Source: JBEKZQ01 sp049509675
GTDB lineage: Bacteria; Planctomycetota; Planctomycetia; Pirellulales; Thermoguttaceae
Direction: 5' to 3'
Assembly: GCA_049509675.1 (NCBI GenBank)
Contig: JBEKZQ010000096.1
Location: forward strand, 1-15,867
Length of the DNA: 15,867 nucleotides
Shown here: positions 14,251 to 15,867 of the stretch, piece by piece
Layout of the letters: each line of letters opens with the position of its first letter
Position numbering within the stretch: the first letter of the stretch is position 1
Translations under genes and position numbers: made by a program
Notes under the pieces: model-generated
Seen by the model: only the letters and a program-made list of their open reading frames with translations
What the model was told of the DNA's origin: nothing
Databases searched by the model: none

Positions 14251-14664
14251 ATGCGATTGCCCGTCGTCGACTCGGAACTCGAAGCGGTCAACATGATCCC
14301 CTTGATCGACATCTTTCTCGTGCTGTTGATCTTTTTCCTCGTGGCGACGCGGATGGGGGAAGAGGAGCGGGAGATCTCGGTGCGCTTGGCGGAAGTCGCC
14401 AAGGCGCAGCCGCTGGCGATGCCGCCCGACGATATCGTGATCAACGTGACCGAGAAGGGAGAATTTGTGGTCGTCGGGCAGACGCTCGACGAGTCGGCCC
14501 TGGCCGGCTTCGTCCGCGACCTGGGCCTGAAGAACCCGGGCACCCAGACCGTGCAGATCCGCGTCGACTACCGCGTGCCGTTTCGTTATCCGGCCCGCGT
14601 CATGGGTTTGTGCGAACGGGAGAAGGTCGGGCACTATTGCACTGTGCTGGAAGAATCGAAGTGA
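14251..14664 (+). CDS. exbD: ExbD/TolR family biopolymer transport protein
   Basis: 137 aa. It partners the ExbB/TolQ-type channel and harvests the proton-motive force. It has a short cytoplasmic N-terminus, one TM helix (about residues 14-34, NMIPLIDIFLVLLIFFLVAT), and a periplasmic domain. D20 in the PLIDIFLVLL motif is at the position of the essential TM aspartate (D25 in E. coli ExbD). The periplasmic part (IVINVTEKGEFVVVGQTL ... VQIRVDYRVPFRYPARVMGLCE) follows the ExbD pattern, though the C-terminus GHYCTVLEESK is short and has two cysteines. TAGGAG, six bases before the ATG, sets the start. The stop overlaps the next start (GTGA, 14661-14664), so the downstream gene is translationally coupled. 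Confidence 0.93.
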   Translation: MRLPVVDSELEAVNMIPLIDIFLVLLIFFLVATRMGEEEREISVRLAEVAKAQPLAMPPDDIVINVTEKGEFVVVGQTLDESALAGFVRDLGLKNPGTQTVQIRVDYRVPFRYPARVMGLCEREKVGHYCTVLEESK

Positions 14665-15867
14665 ATCTCCTCGCCTTCATTGCCCCCTGGTTGTGGTGGA
14701 GCCTTCTGGCCGTGGGCTTCGTGGCGAGCCTGGCCGGGCTGCTGGCCTGGTACTTCCGCGAGGTGTCGCAACGCCGCTTGCCTGCTCCGCGGTTCTTTTT
14801 GATCGCGCTTGTGGTCCACGTGTTGCTGGCAATCGGCAGTTTTTACGTGTACCTGGACAACGGCGCCGGTGCGCAAATCAGGCGCACGCTGCACCAGATT
14901 GTGGCCGCCAGCGGCTTGCCGCTCGAGAAGCTGCGCGAATCGCTGCGTCCGGCCGATGAGGGCTTCGGGCAGGTGGCCGACTTGAGATCGGTGACGACCG
15001 AAAGTCCGGCTGCCAGCCCGAACCTGGCAGCCAGGCCGCCGCTGCTGCCGGCTGGGGACATGACGGCGCCGCTGGAACCGTTGGGGCGGATGCTGCCGGC
15101 GGCCCGTTTTGCGGCCCCGCCCGGCGAAGCGATTGCCGGCCTGGACCTCCGCGATATGCCGCACCGCCGCGGCGCGGCGGCCGTCGCAGTCGAGCCGATC
15201 GAGATCGAACCGCTGCGCGCCGTCGCTCAGCCTTCCGCGCCGCGGATCGAGGGGGTCGCCGTCGGCGAGGACCGCGCCGCCGCGGCAGGCGCGCCTCCCG
15301 CCGCTCGGCCGGCGATGCTCACCGGGCCGGCCTCCGAACCGTTGACCACCGCGGCGGGGTCGCCCGGAAAGGGCGCCCCGGCAGGCTTTGCCCTGAACGA
15401 CTTCGCCCCCCTGACGGTTGCGGAAGTGCCGCGACTGAATCGGACGGTGCGGCCCGTGCCGCCCGTGCTGCCCGATTTCCGCGCCGACATGGAGGCCCTT
15501 GCCGCTGCGGCAGGCGGATCGGGTAATGATGCGGGCAGTGGATCGGGCGATGGGCCGGGCCAACGGGCCGGGGCCTCCCCGGGCAGCGTCGATGTGGCGC
15601 GCCCCGATCTGCCCGCCGCGCCCGCTCCGCGCGCCTCGCCCGGCGGACTGGCCGGCAGTGGCGATGTTGCGGCACTGGCCGAATGGTCACGGCGATTGGG
15701 CCGGGGTTCTGCGGGCGGCGGTATCGGCGGCGACGATGACGCCCCAGGGGCCGTCGCGCCGCTGGGCACGGCCTCCGGCACGCCGTCCGGAGATCGACTC
15801 GCCCGCCGCGGACCGCGGGCGGCAACGCTCATGTACGCCGAGGACAACATCGGCTTGCAGGCGATGT
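14661..15867 (+). CDS. Membrane-anchored Pro/Ala/Gly-rich protein, 3' end beyond window
   Basis: An uninterrupted frame of 402 codons to the window edge, starting at GTG 14661, which overlaps the exbD stop by four bases. The N-terminus MNLLAFIAPWLWWSLLAVGF plus FFLIALVVHVLLAIGSFYVY forms two TM helices (about 4-32 and 44-65) joined by a short basic loop. After that comes a helical stretch to about residue 95, and then nearly 300 residues of Pro/Ala/Gly/Arg-rich, low-complexity and probably disordered sequence. A more ordered segment begins only at the edge (ATLMYAEDNIGLQAM). No domain can be named. Its position directly after exbD and its long flexible periplasmic linker fit a TonB/TolA-like transducer, but two TM helices and the missing C-terminus leave other options, such as a VWA-type or planctomycete-specific envelope protein. 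Minus-strand frames here are shadows. Confidence 0.75.
   Translation, partial: MNLLAFIAPWLWWSLLAVGFVASLAGLLAWYFREVSQRRLPAPRFFLIALVVHVLLAIGSFYVYLDNGAGAQIRRTLHQIVAASGLPLEKLRESLRPADEGFGQVADLRSVTTESPAASPNLAARPPLLPAGDMTAPLEPLGRMLPAARFAAPPGEAIAGLDLRDMPHRRGAAAVAVEPIEIEPLRAVAQPSAPRIEGVAVGEDRAAAAGAPPAARPAMLTGPASEPLTTAAGSPGKGAPAGFALNDFAPLTVAEVPRLNRTVRPVPPVLPDFRADMEALAAAAGGSGNDAGSGSGDGPGQRAGASPGSVDVARPDLPAAPAPRASPGGLAGSGDVAALAEWSRRLGRGSAGGGIGGDDDAPGAVAPLGTASGTPSGDRLARRGPRAATLMYAEDNIGLQAM

Overview
The window looks like a piece of a high-GC planctomycete chromosome (Planctomycetota, Pirellulales-like). This is an inference. It rests on strongly GC-biased third codon positions, many secreted and lipobox-bearing proteins, a paired polysaccharide-export protein and small cysteine-rich lipoprotein, a large TPR protein next to an ExbB/ExbD pair, and intergenic gaps full of short palindromic and heptamer repeats. 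No rRNA, tRNA, CRISPR array, intact transposase or phage gene was found.

Layout. Positions 2-523 (+) hold the 3' part of adenine phosphoribosyltransferase (apt). It meets, tail to tail and 11 bases apart, an assimilatory sulfite reductase hemoprotein (cysI, 535-2265, -). Upstream of cysI on the same strand is dihydroxy-acid dehydratase (ilvD, 2446-4278, -); the gap between them carries a 21-bp perfect inverted repeat built of heptamers. Between the divergently oriented ilvD and the next gene, 4279-4553 contains a palindrome close to ilvD and a large imperfect inverted-repeat element.

The middle of the window is a cell-surface carbohydrate region. It has a secreted DUF4832-type glycosidase-like protein (4554-5969, +), a small lipoprotein of unknown role (6143-6778, +), a Wza-like polysaccharide-export lipoprotein (6814-8226, +) and a secreted sialate O-acetylesterase-like SGNH hydrolase (8439-9803, -).

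The right part is the most interesting. A secreted 957-aa TPR protein (10269-13142), an ExbB/TolQ-type proton-channel protein with its own signal-like N-terminus and Pro/Ala linker (13200-14096), ExbD/TolR (14251-14664) and an overlapping membrane-anchored Pro/Ala/Gly-rich protein that runs off the window (14661 onward) form a same-strand cluster. This looks like a proton-motive-force-driven envelope machine, with the last gene in the place where TonB/TolA would normally be. The TPR-exbB pair is bracketed by two copies of a roughly 60-bp repeat in opposite orientation (10110-10169 and 14180-14240). The right copy, with two other repeat families, is wedged between exbB and exbD, which are normally adjacent.

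Start codons were moved from the longest possible ORF for three genes (esterase, TPR protein, exbB). In each the longer form has no supported upstream coding region, and a ribosome binding site plus signal peptide marks the later start. For the TPR protein, the extra N-terminus would be translated repeat DNA.
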